Shown: positions 1 through 12,310, counted from the first letter of the stretch. The stretch is DNA of 64,000 bases from Mesocentrotus franciscanus (GCA_037976565.1 CP137680.1:13255804-13319803), one strand, 5' to 3'. Notes: generated by a model from the letters alone, not told the origin. Made by a program: numbers and translations.

Positions 1-189
1 TTAGACAATGTAGGAGTTTCCAAACTCAAGACTGATACATAGTTATCATACGTGCTATGACAAGATGTTGTTTTCACCCCTGAACGCTCAAGAGAAAAAA
101 ATGATTTCTCATAGCCTCCCTAATTATTATGTGCCTCTCAAAACTGGCTCGCTACGCTCGATCGTAATTTAAAGGTCATCTCGTCGTGT

Positions 190-470
190 GCCAGGCAGAA
201 GGGCGTGAACGCCTGTGCGCACGAAAACCGGGTTTCGAGAAAACGCGATTGAAGATTTAATATGCTCCTTTTTGCAGCACATTCCTGAAGTAATTATACT
301 GTCCTAACATCTTTTTTCCAATGATAAAATACCTCTTCAAGAATCACTATATTAAATATTATTAAAAATGATGGTAAACTTTTAAAGATTTACGTTCACG
401 CCCTTCTGCTGGGAAGAAATTTACGCTAAAGTCTAGTTTTCAATCCCGGCAGAAGGGCGCGAACACCGGA
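190..470. repeat. short inverted repeat, MITE-like debris
   Basis: The motif GCAGAAGGGCGTGAACG at 195-211 recurs in inverted orientation at about 394-409 and again in direct orientation near 443-463 (with a CGCGAAC variant). The ~180 bases between the inverted copies are AT-rich. This arrangement suggests remnants of a small non-autonomous DNA transposon. No target duplication could be fixed. I see no gene in 1-470. Confidence 0.5.
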
Positions 471-803
471 CACTCATCAGAGATGAAAAGAGCACTTATC
501 AGGAGGGGAAGGGGCACTTGTCAAAGTAAAACGAGTATCTCTCAGATTTGAAAAGGGGCAATTATCGGAGGTGAAGGGGGCACTTATCTGAAGTGAAAAG
601 GAGTAACTTCTCGTACCTGAGAAGGGTCATTTACCAGAGATGAGAATGAAAAGGGACAATTTTCATAGGTGAAAATGGGCATTTATGAGAAAGGAAAAGG
701 GGCACAAGTGGAAATGGGAAAAAGAGAGAACGATGGAAGAAAAATGAGGAGAGAAAAACAGAAAAATGTTAAAGAGAAGAAAATAGTGGATATGGAGGAA
801 AAG

Positions 804-835
<32 letters not shown>
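470..835. repeat. degenerate purine-rich minisatellite and (GA)n tract
   Basis: From ~470 to ~760 the sequence is a degenerate repeat of roughly 30-40 bases built on 'gaaaaggggcacttatcagaggtg'-type words. It ends in a (GA)n microsatellite at about 804-831. Open frames across it are low-complexity Lys/Glu/Arg strings and are not credible genes. Confidence 0.6.
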
Positions 836-1004
836 AAAAAGGAAGAACTTGAAACTTAAATTATTTACACTTACAGATTACATTTCCAATGAGTGGGCTC
901 GACATGTGCCTAAGAAGTCTGTGGACGAAAGTACAACAATACGAAAACAAAAGTTCTAAAAAATTGTCTGTAAGAGAGAAAGAGAGGTTATTTCTAAAAT
1001 TAAA

Positions 1005-1112
1005 TGTAAGGGGAAAACGAGTGGAAGCACTGGCGGTTCTGTTTTTCAAAACTGTAATAATTCTCCTTGGATCAGATATAGACCCAAAACAAGCCTCATT
1101 ATAATCAGTAGG
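1005..1112. repeat. dispersed repeat, direct copy at 2405-2507
   Basis: About 100 bases around 'ggaagcactggcggttctg' through 'cctcattataatcagta' recur almost unchanged at 2405-2507. A 197-residue open frame on the minus strand across 861-1454 overlaps this block. It contains no recognisable domain, so I treat it as repeat sequence and not as a gene. Confidence 0.6.
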
Positions 1113-1697
1113 GGCTATGTGACATTCAAGGAGGAAATTACAATTTCTATCGCTCGTGATGACTATTTTGAGTTTCCTAATTAAAAAAAAAAAAGCAAGA
1201 ACTTCCTGGGGCTCCTGCCCCAAGACTCCAGGCAAAGGCTCTCCCCTTGCACCCAATCCGTAAAGATAGAAGTGGTTCCCAAGACAACCTTTAAATTTGT
1301 TATATAAAATTGGAGAGAGTGTGAGTTTTATGTAATTAAAGCTTCTAACAACCACTCCGGGACCCGTGGACCTTTTATTATTTACACTTGCTGTTTGCTG
1401 CCTCGAGATCACTGGAGCGAAAAAAAGGTAACAATGTATGGCAAGAATCCCCATTCAGTGAAGTATTAATCCATTTTATGCAGATGATGTGGGCACCATC
1501 TCATTGAATGTTGTGTCTAGTAGTAAGGGCGTGTTGTGCTACTTGCTGAAATGAAAGGGCTATTTGACTTTCAAGAGCGATAAAAACTCTAATCCATCCC
1601 TTGAAATTTAAATAATATCGCACTGCCCCCATTGTGTGCTCCTTTCAAAGAGCGCAAAAAGCCCTCAGATTGAACATTCTATCTCATAAAATTGTCT

Positions 1698-1974
1698 TTA
1701 GGCCATTAAAAAAAAACATGTTTAGCGTCCTGCCTTTTTGAAAAATAGGAAGGAGGAGGCCCTTTTTTTTCTCAAAATGGCCGGGCTTTTTCAAGATGGC
1801 CGCCAGCATTAATGATGTTTTTTTAATCCAGAAAATATCATATTAGCAGTATGTTTTTCATGTTTTTCATTAAGATTAAAAAAATAAAAATAAAAAAATG
1901 AAGAAAAAGGGCAGGCGGCCCCCAAAAAGGAAGCGGGTGGGGACGCTAAACATGAATATTATTTAATGGCCTTA
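1698..1974. mobile_element. MITE-like element with ~13-bp terminal inverted repeats
   Basis: The ends TTAGGCCATTAAA (1698) and TTTAATGGCCTTA (to ~1973) are near-perfect inverted repeats. Just inside them 'catgtttagcgtcc' is mirrored by 'ggacgctaaacatg'. The ~277-bp length and lack of coding capacity fit a non-autonomous DNA transposon. The superfamily is not resolved. Confidence 0.65.
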
Positions 1975-2165
1975 AGAGAGAAAGAGAGGTTATTTCTAAA
2001 ATGAAATGAAAGGGCTATTTGACTTTCAAGAGCCCTTTCATTTCATTTTAGAAATAACCTTTCTATCTCTTTTAAAGACATTTTTCACTCTTGAAAGTCA
2101 AATAGCCCTTTTATTTCATTTTAGAAATAACCTCTCTTTCTCTTTTATAATTTCTCTCTTGAAAG
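1975..2165. repeat. inverted repeat around 'gaggttatttctaaaatgaaatgaaagggc'-type sequence
   Basis: The segment 1978-2032 (agagaaagagaggttatttc followed by a block ending in gactttcaag) is followed directly by its reverse complement (agccctttcatttcatttta, then gaaataacctttc). A second inverted copy lies at ~2095-2145. The result is a long hairpin. A single direct copy of the outer part lies at ~972-1000. Confidence 0.6.
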
Positions 2166-3229
2166 TCGAATAAACTTGAGAGCATCATGGAGCTCCGCCC
2201 CGGAACCCCCGATAGGGGCTCTGCCATGCTGTACGGATCCATTAGAAAGCAAAATAAGCCCACCAAATAATTCATATATAAATATATATTCAAACGTCAT
2301 AGCAATTCATCCAAATAAAAAATCCACGTATTAAGAGGCATTTTGAAAATTTTAAGAAAATTCTTTCAATTTCAAGGAAATTGAGTGTTCTTTTTCAGGA
2401 AATTGTATTTAAACGAGTTGAAGCACTGGCGGTTCTGTTTTTCAAAACTGTAATAATTTTCCTTGGATCAGATATAGACCCAAAACCAGCCTCATTATAA
2501 TTAGTATACAAGTGTCATTACTGTAAAATTTAGGAGTAGATGGTCTAAGTCTGAAACAATATTGAGTAATGCTTGAGTCGTGCCCGGCTTTCCAGCAATC
2601 ATTATTCTTAAGTTGAAGTATACGATCGACCATAAGAATTTTCAGGCAAATGGCATCCCATGTTTCGGACCTTACAGCTTTCAAAGAAAAAGTTTGAGAA
2701 CCCCCGATTTGGACCATCACACACAACAACAAAGTATAGTGCTGAAACTTGATAATCATCAATGATAACGTATTCATTACAATGTAGGGGTATATACAAT
2801 GTCAAAATATTGTATTTTTTTGCTTTGAGTTTACCCTTTGAGGTGCCCCTTTTTTCCAGAAAGTGCCCTTTTTTGCTGGGGAAATTTGCAAGGCGGGAGG
2901 GGGGGTAGTCCAGTCACCTGGACAATTTGAAAATTTGAAATGTATCACATAATAATTATTACGTATGTTATGTGCCACGTACCCCCGTCATGACAAGAAT
3001 ACGCTGCCCCTTGGTGTAGATCATAATCGTGGAAGGTCGTAAAGTTATGAAATTTATTGCATAAAGCAGCTAGGCTGAACCTATGTAATAGCAATGAGAT
3101 GTGAGTTTCCTGGTTATAGCATTCGTCTGTCTCGAGAAACAATGGAGGTTACGTCATAAAATCATTCCGGTGTTTAGTTTCCTTTATCTCCTGATCAAGC
3201 GCGTAGCTAGGATTTTATTTTAGGGGCGG

Positions 3230-3700
3230 TAGTGAGCACGCGAAGCGCGCTCCTAGGGGTGGGTGCAGGAGGGGAGTCCCCTCCCGCGTGAAGCGCGGAA
3301 GCTATGACGTTTCATTAAATTATTATAGAAAGAAGACGATTCGTTGTACCGTTGTCTGAATTCAGTTTTCCCCCCTCCCGCGCAAAGCGCGGAAGCTTTG
3401 ACGTTTCATTAAATTATTAGAGAAAGAAGACGATTCGTTGTACCGTTCTCGCGACTCTTAATCCTTGTCTAAATTCAGTTTCCCCTCCCGCGCGAAGCTT
3501 TGACGTTTCATTAAATTATTAGAGAAAGACGATTCGTTGTACCGTTCTCGACTCTTAATCCTTGTCTGAATTCAGTTTCCCGCCCTCCCGCGTGAAGCGC
3601 GAAAGCTTTGACATTTCATTAAATTTTTATAGAAAGAAGACGATTCGTTGTACCGTTCTCGACTCGACTCTTAATCCTTGTCTGAATTTTCAAAAATGTT
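3230..3700. repeat. tandem repeat, ~115-bp unit, about four copies
   Basis: The unit runs 'cctcccgcgcgaagcgcgg', 'aagctttgacgtttcatt', 'aaattattagagaaagaaga', 'cgattcgttgtaccgttctc', 'gactcttaatccttgtctg', 'aattcagtttccc'. It repeats at about 3280, 3368, 3484 and 3586 with small length changes. The palindromic word GCGAAGCGC (and CGCGAAGCGCG) recurs in the units. No coding signal is seen. From 3700 to 4648 I see no gene or clear repeat structure. Confidence 0.7.
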
Positions 3701-4648
3701 TCTTATCTGCTCCTTTTTCTTCCTACGTCCTTTTACCTTTTTATCTTCTCTCTCTCTTTTTGTTGGGGGAGGCGACCGCCCCATCGCCCCTGGCTACGCG
3801 CCTGCTCCTGATTGCATTCTGGCAGTTGGTGTCTATTATCATGGAGGTCCATGCTATTATATAACCACTTGGACGATTTACTGGTACCTGATGGAAGCGG
3901 TTACAGTTAGGCCTATTCAATTTTATTTGTTAAAGGTAATGCAAAGTTTTGGGAAATTTTGAAATTTTGATGGATAGTAATTCTTCAAAATGTTGATATA
4001 TCTGGATACCCCTGTGGATGTATTATAAGCACTAGAAAATTTAGCCCCTAAAACACTGCTTTCGAGCAAATTGAATAATCAAAATTTACGGGTGCTCCCG
4101 GTACATTTCAAATATTTCAAATAGCGCCTAAGGCTATTCCATGGTAGCTGCGACCATGAAAATCTCAGAATATGCAGTTCTGATATATCATTTCCAAACG
4201 GGAATTGCAAATCGGTCGATTGTAGACAAGAAACATTGTTTTAAAGCTAAAGTAATATCAGTCTTGAGAGGGAGCTATACAACACAAAGAGTTTATTATT
4301 TACAATTTCATCACTTTATAGACTCGATTTCAACCGCGACAACGATCATTGAATATTGTAAAATTGCATATGCTTCCAATATGATCATTTGAACCAAATT
4401 CATGACCCCATACCAAAACTTTGTATTACCTTTAACATTTGTTCATTTATTATTGTAGCTGCTATTATGAAAGATGAAGGCAGACAACTTCAATATAATA
4501 CATGGGGGAGACAGTCTTTGTTTGGAATGCCAACCAGGTGTATAGGTCCAGCCAGGATTCTGTAGGGGAAAAAGGGGGAAAGGGCACAATTTCTTTACAA
4601 AAACACTCTAACAAGCGAATAAAATAATGTTTATGTGTATAGGCCTAC

Positions 4649-5978
4649 TTAACCCTAAATAGGCCGGGCTATTTGAGGTCTAATACGGCCGGGGTGGGCA
4701 TTATGGCCCCCTAAGATCTCGGCCGTGAAACGGCCGATCGCCGAGAAAATTTGCACGCATGTCAAGTGAAGTGTATAGAATAGAATAGAATATAGAAGTA
4801 TTATAGAAATACGATTAAAACAGTTTAATTTCAAACTACTCTATAAGTTACTAGCATGTGAAGAATATCTATATCGTTTCAAAAAATCTGATCATGATTA
4901 TTGTTTGAAGTGCAAATGCACAGAAAATTATTATCATTTATTTTATGATTGTGTTTACTCAAAAATATTTTGGAACAAGGTCTTAATTTTTCTCTGAAAA
5001 ACAGAAGTATTGTTTGATAATGAACAAATTGATTACAGTGATATAATTGTAGGCAAGCAATGTGATTATATAAATTCAAAATATGTAGTTTTAAAAACCT
5101 ATTAATTAATTTAGCTTCTTATGTTTTATAAACACAAAAAAGAAAACGTAATTTTATAAACATATTCGACATTTATGTAAAGGAAATATTATGGAGGGCA
5201 AATGTTGAAAAGTTTCACCTCTGGAAAAAATGTTAACTATGTTAAAAAAGTATAATTATTTTTGTGATATATAATTCATGTGTTTTTCTTTGTAATCAAT
5301 ATAATTATGTCAGTATTAATTATTCAATTAATAAATGATGGAAAAAAAAAAAAAAAAAAAAAAGAATATTATGGTAAATTTAATTATTTGAAAAATTCAC
5401 TCATTTGCATATTTATGGTAATTTATGCAAATAAGGTCATAAAATTCACCTTTTTACACATAAATCATATATTATTTATATTTAAGCATTCTTTTTCACT
5501 ACATGTAGTCGTTAGACCATTTGAAACAATAATACGACAAAGACATTTGGAAGAGCTAGGTTATTCTTTATGTTATCTGTTGTTTTGATAATTTCTTATG
5601 TAGGCGTATTTCATTGTTTTTTTAACTTATGTATTTTATTGTTTTTGTTGTTTTATTTCATTTCTAACTACAATTCAAGTATTTTGACTCCCAAAACAAA
5701 CACCTAAACTTTAAACAAGACCCAATAATCAATGTTTTATCTCCTTTTAGGAAAAATGACATTGACAATGAACGATTTTCGGGCTGACATGCAAAGACAA
5801 AAGATCATGTGACTTTGTAACTGTACGTCCGATTTTCAAAAAAATTGTTTTAAAAGATGCGCAAGACTCGAAAGAAAAAAGTCAGCGAGCGACGGGGTGC
5901 CATCCGTATGCGTCCCGAACAATCAGAATAATTGCGGAGGGGAGGGGGGCATAATGCCCCCGGCCTTATTAGGGTTAA
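4649..5978. mobile_element. non-autonomous DNA transposon with TTAA target duplication
   Basis: The left end reads TTAACCCTAAATAGGCCGGG and the right end CCGGCCTTATTAGGGTTAA, an imperfect terminal inverted repeat flanked on both sides by TTAA. A second inner pair (GGCATTATGGCCCCC and GGGGGCATAATGCCCCC) strengthens the pairing. A TTAA target fits piggyBac- or Kolobok-class transposons (established knowledge); the assignment between them is open. The interior holds a LINE fragment and no transposase that I recognise. Confidence 0.7.
4840..5363 (+). mobile_element. 5'-truncated LINE 3' end (RT-associated zinc knuckle plus poly(A))
   Basis: Reading plus from ~4860, the sequence encodes a cysteine/histidine cluster 'YCLKCKCTENYYHLFYDC' followed by 'SKIFWNKV'. 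The first two cysteine codons are at 4902 and 4911. This pattern (C-x2-C, then H and C, then a hydrophobic FW) is typical of the zinc-knuckle region after the reverse transcriptase of L1/Tx1-type LINEs. A stop follows at ~4996. The element ends in an A-run at ~5341-5363, as expected for a retrotransposed 3' end. It is a dead fragment lying inside the TTAA-flanked element. Confidence 0.65.
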
Positions 5979-6249
5979 TGGAGGTGGTGTAATGGTGAAA
6001 TTTCAACTCCCCGTCCCACCCCCCCCCCCACTGTCCAAACCTATTTACGTAACTGTACAAGCGAGGGAGCAAAGGGACCGACCTTTAGAGGAAAAAGGAA
6101 TCGCATTCTAAACCCTCAAAAAACTCTATTCGTAATGTACATTCCATTGCATATTTGGGGCGTATAATTTTTCATCCTTTAAACTTCCCCTTTTTGATCT
6201 GTTACGTTTTTTTTATGCCCCTCTTTTGCATTTTTCGTTTTTGTTTGTT

Positions 6250-6455
6250 CATCCTTCAATTAAGTGCCATCCGGCGGCACGGGGCACGTGCCCACTGCCC
6301 CTGTAAATACACAACTGTTCATGTTTCAGATTATGGAGGGAAGCACGGACCACCGGGTTGTGCCTTGTGCTCGCCCCTTTCGACCGCCTAATTTAGTATT
6401 TTTAGCTAATTTAGTATCAACCACCCCGATCGTCTAATAAAATCTACAATACTTT
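6250..6455. repeat. dispersed repeat shared with 22905-23000
   Basis: The block containing 'gttgtgccttgtgctcgcc', 'caaccaccccgatcgtctaa' and 'taaaatctacaatact' recurs at 22915-22996. The upstream 'ggcacggggcacgtgccc' palindrome looks like a transposon end. No coding capacity is evident. The 5979-6250 interval shows nothing else. Confidence 0.55.
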
Positions 6456-6839
6456 TACGACACATGCGCACATTCTAACTTTACGGTACGCACTCACAAG
6501 ACTCTGCCCCATAACTTCCACCCTCCCCACCCTCACCACTTACTTGCCATTTCAAATTTTGTCATAATCGGGTGGATAATGCACTCCTTTGCATGCCTAA
6601 TTAAGAAGGACACGTTGAAAATAGTAGCGGAAGAATAGATGGGGGAAGCAGTGGCGTAATGAACAAAAAGTTTGGGGGCTGGCAGACAAAAATCCGCATC
6701 ACCCACTCTTACATGCAGGCCCCGCTGAACGTTTTTCAAAGGGGATGGGGGTAAAGTATTTACGATCAGGTAGAGCGTGGTGTAAATTGGCGTGGGGTCT
6801 AGGGGCATTTAGTTACGGTCCAGATGAGCATATTTTGAT

Positions 6840-8070
6840 ACCTTTTTCATGACACTGGCAGGTCACTAATTGGCGTGGGGTCCAGGGGGCTGAGCCCCCT
6901 AAAACTCAGGGATTTGAGGCATTTTATAACGGTCAGATGAGCATATTTTGATACCCTATTTGTGACACTGGCAGGTCACTAATTGGCGTGGGGTCCAGGG
7001 GGCGGAGCCCCCAGAAGCTCAGGGTTTAGGGGCTTAGGCCCCTGGTGGGGTCGAGGGGCGGAGCCTCCGGAAGCTCAGGGTTTTAGGCATTTAATTACGG
7101 TCAGATGAGCATATTTTGATACCCTATTTGTGACACTGGCAGGTCACTAATTGGCGTGGGGTCCAGGGGCGGAGCCCCGAAGCTCAGGGTTTTAGGCAAT
7201 AAATTACTGTCAGATGAGTATCCAGGGACCTGACTTAGGGCCATTGGTTGGGTCCAGGGACAGAGCCCCTGGAAGCTCAGGGTTTTAGGTGTTTAATTAC
7301 GGTCAGATGAGCATATTTTGATACCTTATTTGTGACACTGGCAGGACACTAATTGGCGTGGGTCCAGGGGCGGGGTCCAGGGCGGAGCCCCAGAAGCTCA
7401 GGGTTTAAGGCATTTTATAACGGTCAGATAAGCATTCAGGGGCCCGCCTTAGGCCCTAGGTGGGGTCCAGAGGGCAGAGCCTTCGGAAGCTCAGGGTTTT
7501 AGGCATTTAATTACGGTCAGATGAGCATATTTTGATATCTTATTTGGGACACTGGCAGTCCACTATTTGGCGTGGGGTCCAGGGGCGGAGCCCTAGAAGC
7601 TCAGGGGTTTAAGGCATTTTATAACGGTCAGATAAGCATTCAGGGGCCCGCCTTAGGGCCCTAGGTGGGGTCCAGAGGGCAGAGCCCCGGAAGTTCAGGG
7701 TGTTAGGCATTTAATTACGGTCAGATGAGCATTTTTGATACCTTATTTGTGACACTGGCAGGACACTAATTGGCGTGGGGTCCAGTTGCGGAGCCCCAGA
7801 AGCTCGGGGTTTTAGGCATTAAATTACCGTTAGATGAGCATCCAGGGGCCTGCCTTAGGGCCCTAGGTGGAATCCAGGGACAGAGCCCCGGAAGCTCAGG
7901 GTTTTAGGCATTTTATAACGGTCAGATAAGCATTCAGGGGCCCGCCTTAAGGCCCCTGGTGGGTTCGAGGGGGCTGAGCCACGGGAAGTTCTGGGGTTTT
8001 AGGCATTTAATTACGGTCAGATGGGGCATATTTTGATACCTCATTATTTTGTGTCACTGGCAGGTCACTA
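6840..8070. repeat. left-arm subterminal tandem repeats
   Basis: The block contains at least seven irregular copies of a unit carrying 'gacactggcaggtcactaat', 'tggcgtggggtccagg', 'ggcggagcccc', 'gaagctcagggttttaggc' and 'acggtcagatgagcatattt'. Copies start near 6851, 6963, 7134, 7333, 7550, 7751 and 8046, so spacing varies from ~110 to ~300 bases. The mirror set is in the right arm at ~14690-15985. Confidence 0.8.
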
Positions 8071-8114
8071 TTCTTTCTTTCTCTCTTTCTTTCTATTTCT
8101 CTTTAGCAGGGGCG

Positions 8115-8556
8115 GATCTAGCTTTTTGCTAAGGAAGGTGGGCGGTTTGACCAAATGACAATGCGGAGCATCGTCCACGAGCCGCGTAGCGGCGAGGCGA
8201 TTTTGGAGGGCTATTTTGAACCCCCGGCCCGTAAGCGATGTTTACCTGGCATCTACTAACACAATGGAGACCACAAAAAGCAGTGCTTGATAACGTCTTT
8301 TTAATCAAGTAACAGCTAAAACAATTTGACCCAATGACGATGCGGAGCATCGTCCACCAGCCGCGTAGCGGCGAGGCGATTTTGGGGCTATTTCGAACAC
8401 CATAAGTGATGCGGAGCATCGTCCACGAGCCGCGTAGCGGCGAGGCGATTTTTTTTTTTGGGGGCTATTTTGAACCCTCGTAAGTGATGTTTTCCTGGCG
8501 TCTACTAACACAATGGAGACCACAAAAAGCAGTGCTTGATAACGTCTTTTTAAAGT
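8115..8556. repeat. left-arm hairpin-rich repeat module
   Basis: Each unit holds two short palindromes, GATGCGGAGCATC and GCCGCGTAGCGGC, followed by 'aggcgattttggggg', 'ctattttgaaccc', 'gtaagtgatgttttcctggc' and 'atctactaacacaatggaga'. Units near 8160, 8340 and 8405 continue after an insertion at ~9545-9900. Open frames across these units share 'VSIVLVDARKTSLT' but are repeat translations, not genes. Confidence 0.75.
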
Positions 8557-9545
8557 ACCAGAGCGAAGGTTTTAAAATGCTTTTATCCTTAATAATATTG
8601 GTATCATTGCAAAGGTAATGTTACAATCTTTCTAATAATTTATATTTACTTTTCAAAAATTGTTACAGAATTGACTAATCTGCTATCAAAATGATGAATT
8701 TGCTACCCGTTTTTCCGCCCTCGATCAGCCCGCTGTTCGCTGGTACGATGTGTGACGTAATAGGTTGGGCACATGAGCGAGAGTGCTCCCAAGACACACA
8801 GCTCTGTCCACTGCATGCATTATACGTATACGAAAGCCAGTCGAACGCGAAATATCCTATCACAATGTCCGAGCTTGAGGAAGAAGTTTTACTAAATTTA
8901 GATATCGAAGTTGATGAGCACAGCTCCACAACTAGTGGCAGTGATTTATTTGATTTTTTGTATGTTTTATATTAGTAGGCCGGAGTTGCGGGTCAAAAAT
9001 GGATACGAATGTACACTAGCGCCATGAAATTCCCAAGTTCGAGCTGGCTGAGCCGAGCTGCCACGACGCACCGGCCCCGCTGAACTGGCGATCGATCCGT
9101 CCGATGCACGGGATGACTGACTGGGCGAGACATTTTCTAATTTTTAGAAAGTGTAGGGCTATTTTGGCAAATTTCACGGATAAAAACAAAAAGAATAGAT
9201 GTGAGATTATATCTTGCAAATACCAATTACATATATGCACCATAAATGGAACTGCACGACATCATAAAAATGCAAAGCCAAAGGGACTCTCGCGATTATC
9301 AACACTCAACAGATCACCAATCATCTTGCACATGCCAAGCCATGACCGAAAACTTCACAGCAAATTACACAAAACGGAAGAATATTTGGACAAATCGATC
9401 TGCACGATTCACCCCCTCGTATTACATTACATAATTTGCTTAATATGCAATAATAAAATGTAATTTCCTGATTTCGAGAGACTGTTATTACACTTTCATC
9501 AAAGCTGGCTTAGGTATATGAATCATTCGAAGTCTGGCAAGGCGA
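8556..9545. other. left-arm-specific insertion (~990 bp), unidentified
   Basis: This stretch interrupts the hairpin-rich repeats of the left arm and has no counterpart in the right arm. It holds two overlapping plus-strand frames. One is at 8691-8975, with an acidic tail 'MSELEEEVLLNLDIEVDEHS'; the other is at 9104-9463 and is cysteine/lysine-rich. I recognise no domain in either. They could be exons of a lost transposase, a captured host fragment or noise. I do not call a gene. Confidence 0.4.
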
Positions 9546-9899
9546 ATTGGGGGCTATTTTGAACCCTCGTAAGTGATGTTTTCCTGGCATCTACTAACAC
9601 AATGGAGACCATAAAGCAGTGCACGATAACGTCTTTGAAAATCAAGTAACAGTTTTAACAGTTTGACCCAATGACGATGCAGAGCATCGTCTACGAGCGC
9701 CCAGCGGCGAGGCGATTTTGGGGCTATTTTGAACTACCGTAAGTGATGCGGAGCATCGTCCACATGCCGCGTAGCGGCGAGGCGATTTTTGGCGGGCTAT
9801 TTTGAACCCCCTGGCCCGTAAGTGATGTTTTCCTGGAATCTACTAACACATTGGAGACCATAAAAAGCAGTGCATGATAACGTCTTGTTAAATCAAGTA

Positions 9900-10086
<187 letters not shown>

Positions 10087-10369
10087 TTAGTATACTGTTT
10101 TCCAAAAAGTGGGGCGGAGCCCCGTCGTTCTGCGGGCCCTGCTATGTAAGCCTCTAAATAAGCATATTTCTTGCCTGACTGTAAATTTAGGAATTTGTAA
10201 TTTTCCAACAAACGCATAAAAAGTATAATTTAATAAAAAGTGAGGAAAAATCTCGGATTATTATGTCATTTCAGCAACATTTGTAAATCACCGGTATCGA
10301 ATTAGAAATGATCCACGTTTGAATGTTATTGTGACACTGGCAGGACACTAATTGCCCCCATCAGTACGC

Positions 10370-10980
10370 CTGTGGCCCCCAAACTACACCTTGTTGGCGG
10401 GAAAATCGCAAATGACCTCCCTACCTATCTTCTTTCTCTCTTTCTTTCCTTACCTTTTCCTCCCCCTTCCCTTTCCCTTCCCTTCCTTCTCTCTCTTTTA
10501 GGTTTGCTAGGGAAGCAAGGGCCTTTCGCCCCCCCCCGATCCACATGTTGTTGGCGGGATTAAACGCAACTGATCTCCCCTTCTTTTCACCCTTTCTTTT
10601 CTTCTTCCTCTTTTTTTTGTTCACTTTTAGCTCTCCTCTTTTCTTTTCCCTTCTCTCTTTTGGCGGCGGCGGCGGGGGGGTGAGAGGCAAGGGCCTTTGG
10701 CACCCCTCCCCGCCGATCCACAACTTGTTGGCGGGAAAATTGCAACTGATATCCCATTTTTCTTTTCTTCTTTCTCTTTTTTTCCTTCCCTTTATCTCCT
10801 CTTTTCCTTTTTTTTCTTCTCTCTTTCTCTCTTTTTTTTCTTTGCGGGGGAGGCAAGGCCCGCTCGCCCCTGGATCCGCACCTGTGGAACATTCCCTCCG
10901 GAAATGACCCTCCTCGCCGCATCCAAAACAAACCCTGAGCGCAGGCGACTGCGCATTCCCCCGCGTACCGCCTAGAGCTG
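10370..10980. repeat. left-arm pyrimidine-rich repeats with E2F-like motifs
   Basis: There are three units of ~165-170 bases. Each has a 'gatccaca..ttgttggcggg' head and a long (C/T)-rich tail. TTGGCGGGAAAA occurs at 10394-10405 and 10728-10739, and a weaker TTGGCGGGATTA at ~10554. The mirror block is at ~12690-13290. Long Pro/Leu/Phe or Lys/Glu/Arg frames here are low-complexity artefacts. Confidence 0.7.
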
Positions 10981-11029
10981 CCGCGATATAAGCTCTACTC
11001 TAGGCCGGACATACGGGTATCCAGACTAC

Positions 11030-11640
11030 ATCACTACGCCCAACCCCCCAATCTTGCCCACTGTTCCATATTAATTAAACCCCTTAAAACGAAGTAGGTA
11101 ATAAACACTCCTTTTGTATCCCCTTAACCCCCCTTCCTGGACCCCCCCCCACCCCACCACTCTAGCCCCTAATCTTCCAGGCTACATGACTATGCCTTTT
11201 CTCTTTTCATCACCCTTAAACAATACTGCCCTCTGTTCATTAATAATAAAACCCCTTATCCCCTTATCCCCAATCCCCCGTCCGAGCCCCTAATCATCCA
11301 AACTACATCACTACGTCCAACCCCCCAAGCTTGCCCACTGTTCCTTAGTAATAAAACCCCTAAAAACGAAGTAGGCAATAATCACTCATTTTTATCCCCT
11401 TACTCCCAACCCCCCTCCCAACCCCCAATCTTGCCCACTGTTCCTTATTAATAAAACCCCTAAAAACGAATCCCCTTAACGCCCCTTCCTGACCCCTCCC
11501 CACCCCCTAACATCCCCACCACTAGTCCCTACCTTTCCAGGCTACATGACTATGCCTTCCTTAATAAAACCCCTTAAAACGAAGTAGGTAATTTACGCAT
11601 ACATATATGAATCCCCTTTTGAAAGCAGGCCACTGAACAA
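11030..11640. repeat. central tandem repeats, ~270-bp unit
   Basis: Units contain 'actacatcactacgcccaac', 'cccccaatcttgcccactgt', 'aaaccccttaaaacgaagta' and C-rich stretches, near 11028, 11300 and 11410, with a partial copy at ~11530-11590. They lie in the loop of the foldback. No coding signal is seen. Confidence 0.6.
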
Positions 11641-12310
11641 GTAGGTCAGGACTGTAGATTCAATAACCAGTGTGTCACTTTAAAATCCGCGTGTGCGCGC
11701 CCATGTGCACGGCCGTATGACACAACGTATGTATTATATGCATTCAGAGCTGTTGACTGAAGTTAGGAACCCAAAATAATAAAATACACTAAAGTATAGG
11801 ATAACCGAATAATGATTCGAGTAGTGTAAAATCTAAACAGTTAAAAAGTTACTCGCTCAAAATCGCTCAAATTTTGTATCAATTTGAAGAAAAAAATCAC
11901 ATTTTCACTTACCCATCATTGATGCCATTTGCCTCATGATCATCTTGAACTTTCAACTTTGTTTGGGTGACATTTCCGAGCATCCGAATGCTTCCGAAGA
12001 CGTTGCTTCCAAGACCTATGATGCCGAAGATGACGTTCTGTGTGACGTCACAGGTCTACTAAATAAAATAATAAAATTCACTTTTTGGCTCAGATATATA
12101 CTGTTTCGTATGTTTTTCAGCGTTTTAACCCTCTTGAAACCATTCTAAGGCGTTCCATGCGATACAATGTCGAAATGTTGGCTACAACATACATATCTGG
12201 GGCATTTTAGGTCATTACCTGGTATTTTACTACGAAAGTAATTGAGAGTGTTCCGTTAAAGCCCTAGTCGTGTGGTGCGCCACCTACCGGTGGTTCCGGG
12301 AACATTGCGT
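11640..12310. other. foldback loop, possible minus-strand exon remnant
   Basis: This is mostly unique AT-rich sequence. On the minus strand, ~12055 down to ~11916 gives an open stretch reading 'QNVIFGIIGLGSNVFGSIR' and 'LKVQDDHEANGIND', followed by a good splice-donor sequence (G|GTAAGTG). It has no recognised domain. A perfect CRE palindrome TGACGTCA lies at 12043-12050. This could be a relic exon carried by the element or chance. Confidence 0.3.

Noticed and set aside
861..1454. 197-residue minus-strand open frame
   Set aside because: It overlaps a dispersed repeat duplicated at 2405-2507 and a purine tract, with no domain or splice context.
6649..6664. Separate 8-bp target duplication for the 6649-16107 foldback alone
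   Set aside because: The flanks GGGGGAAG and ACTGTTAG do not match. The shared GGGGAAG is found only when the outer end at 16324 is used.
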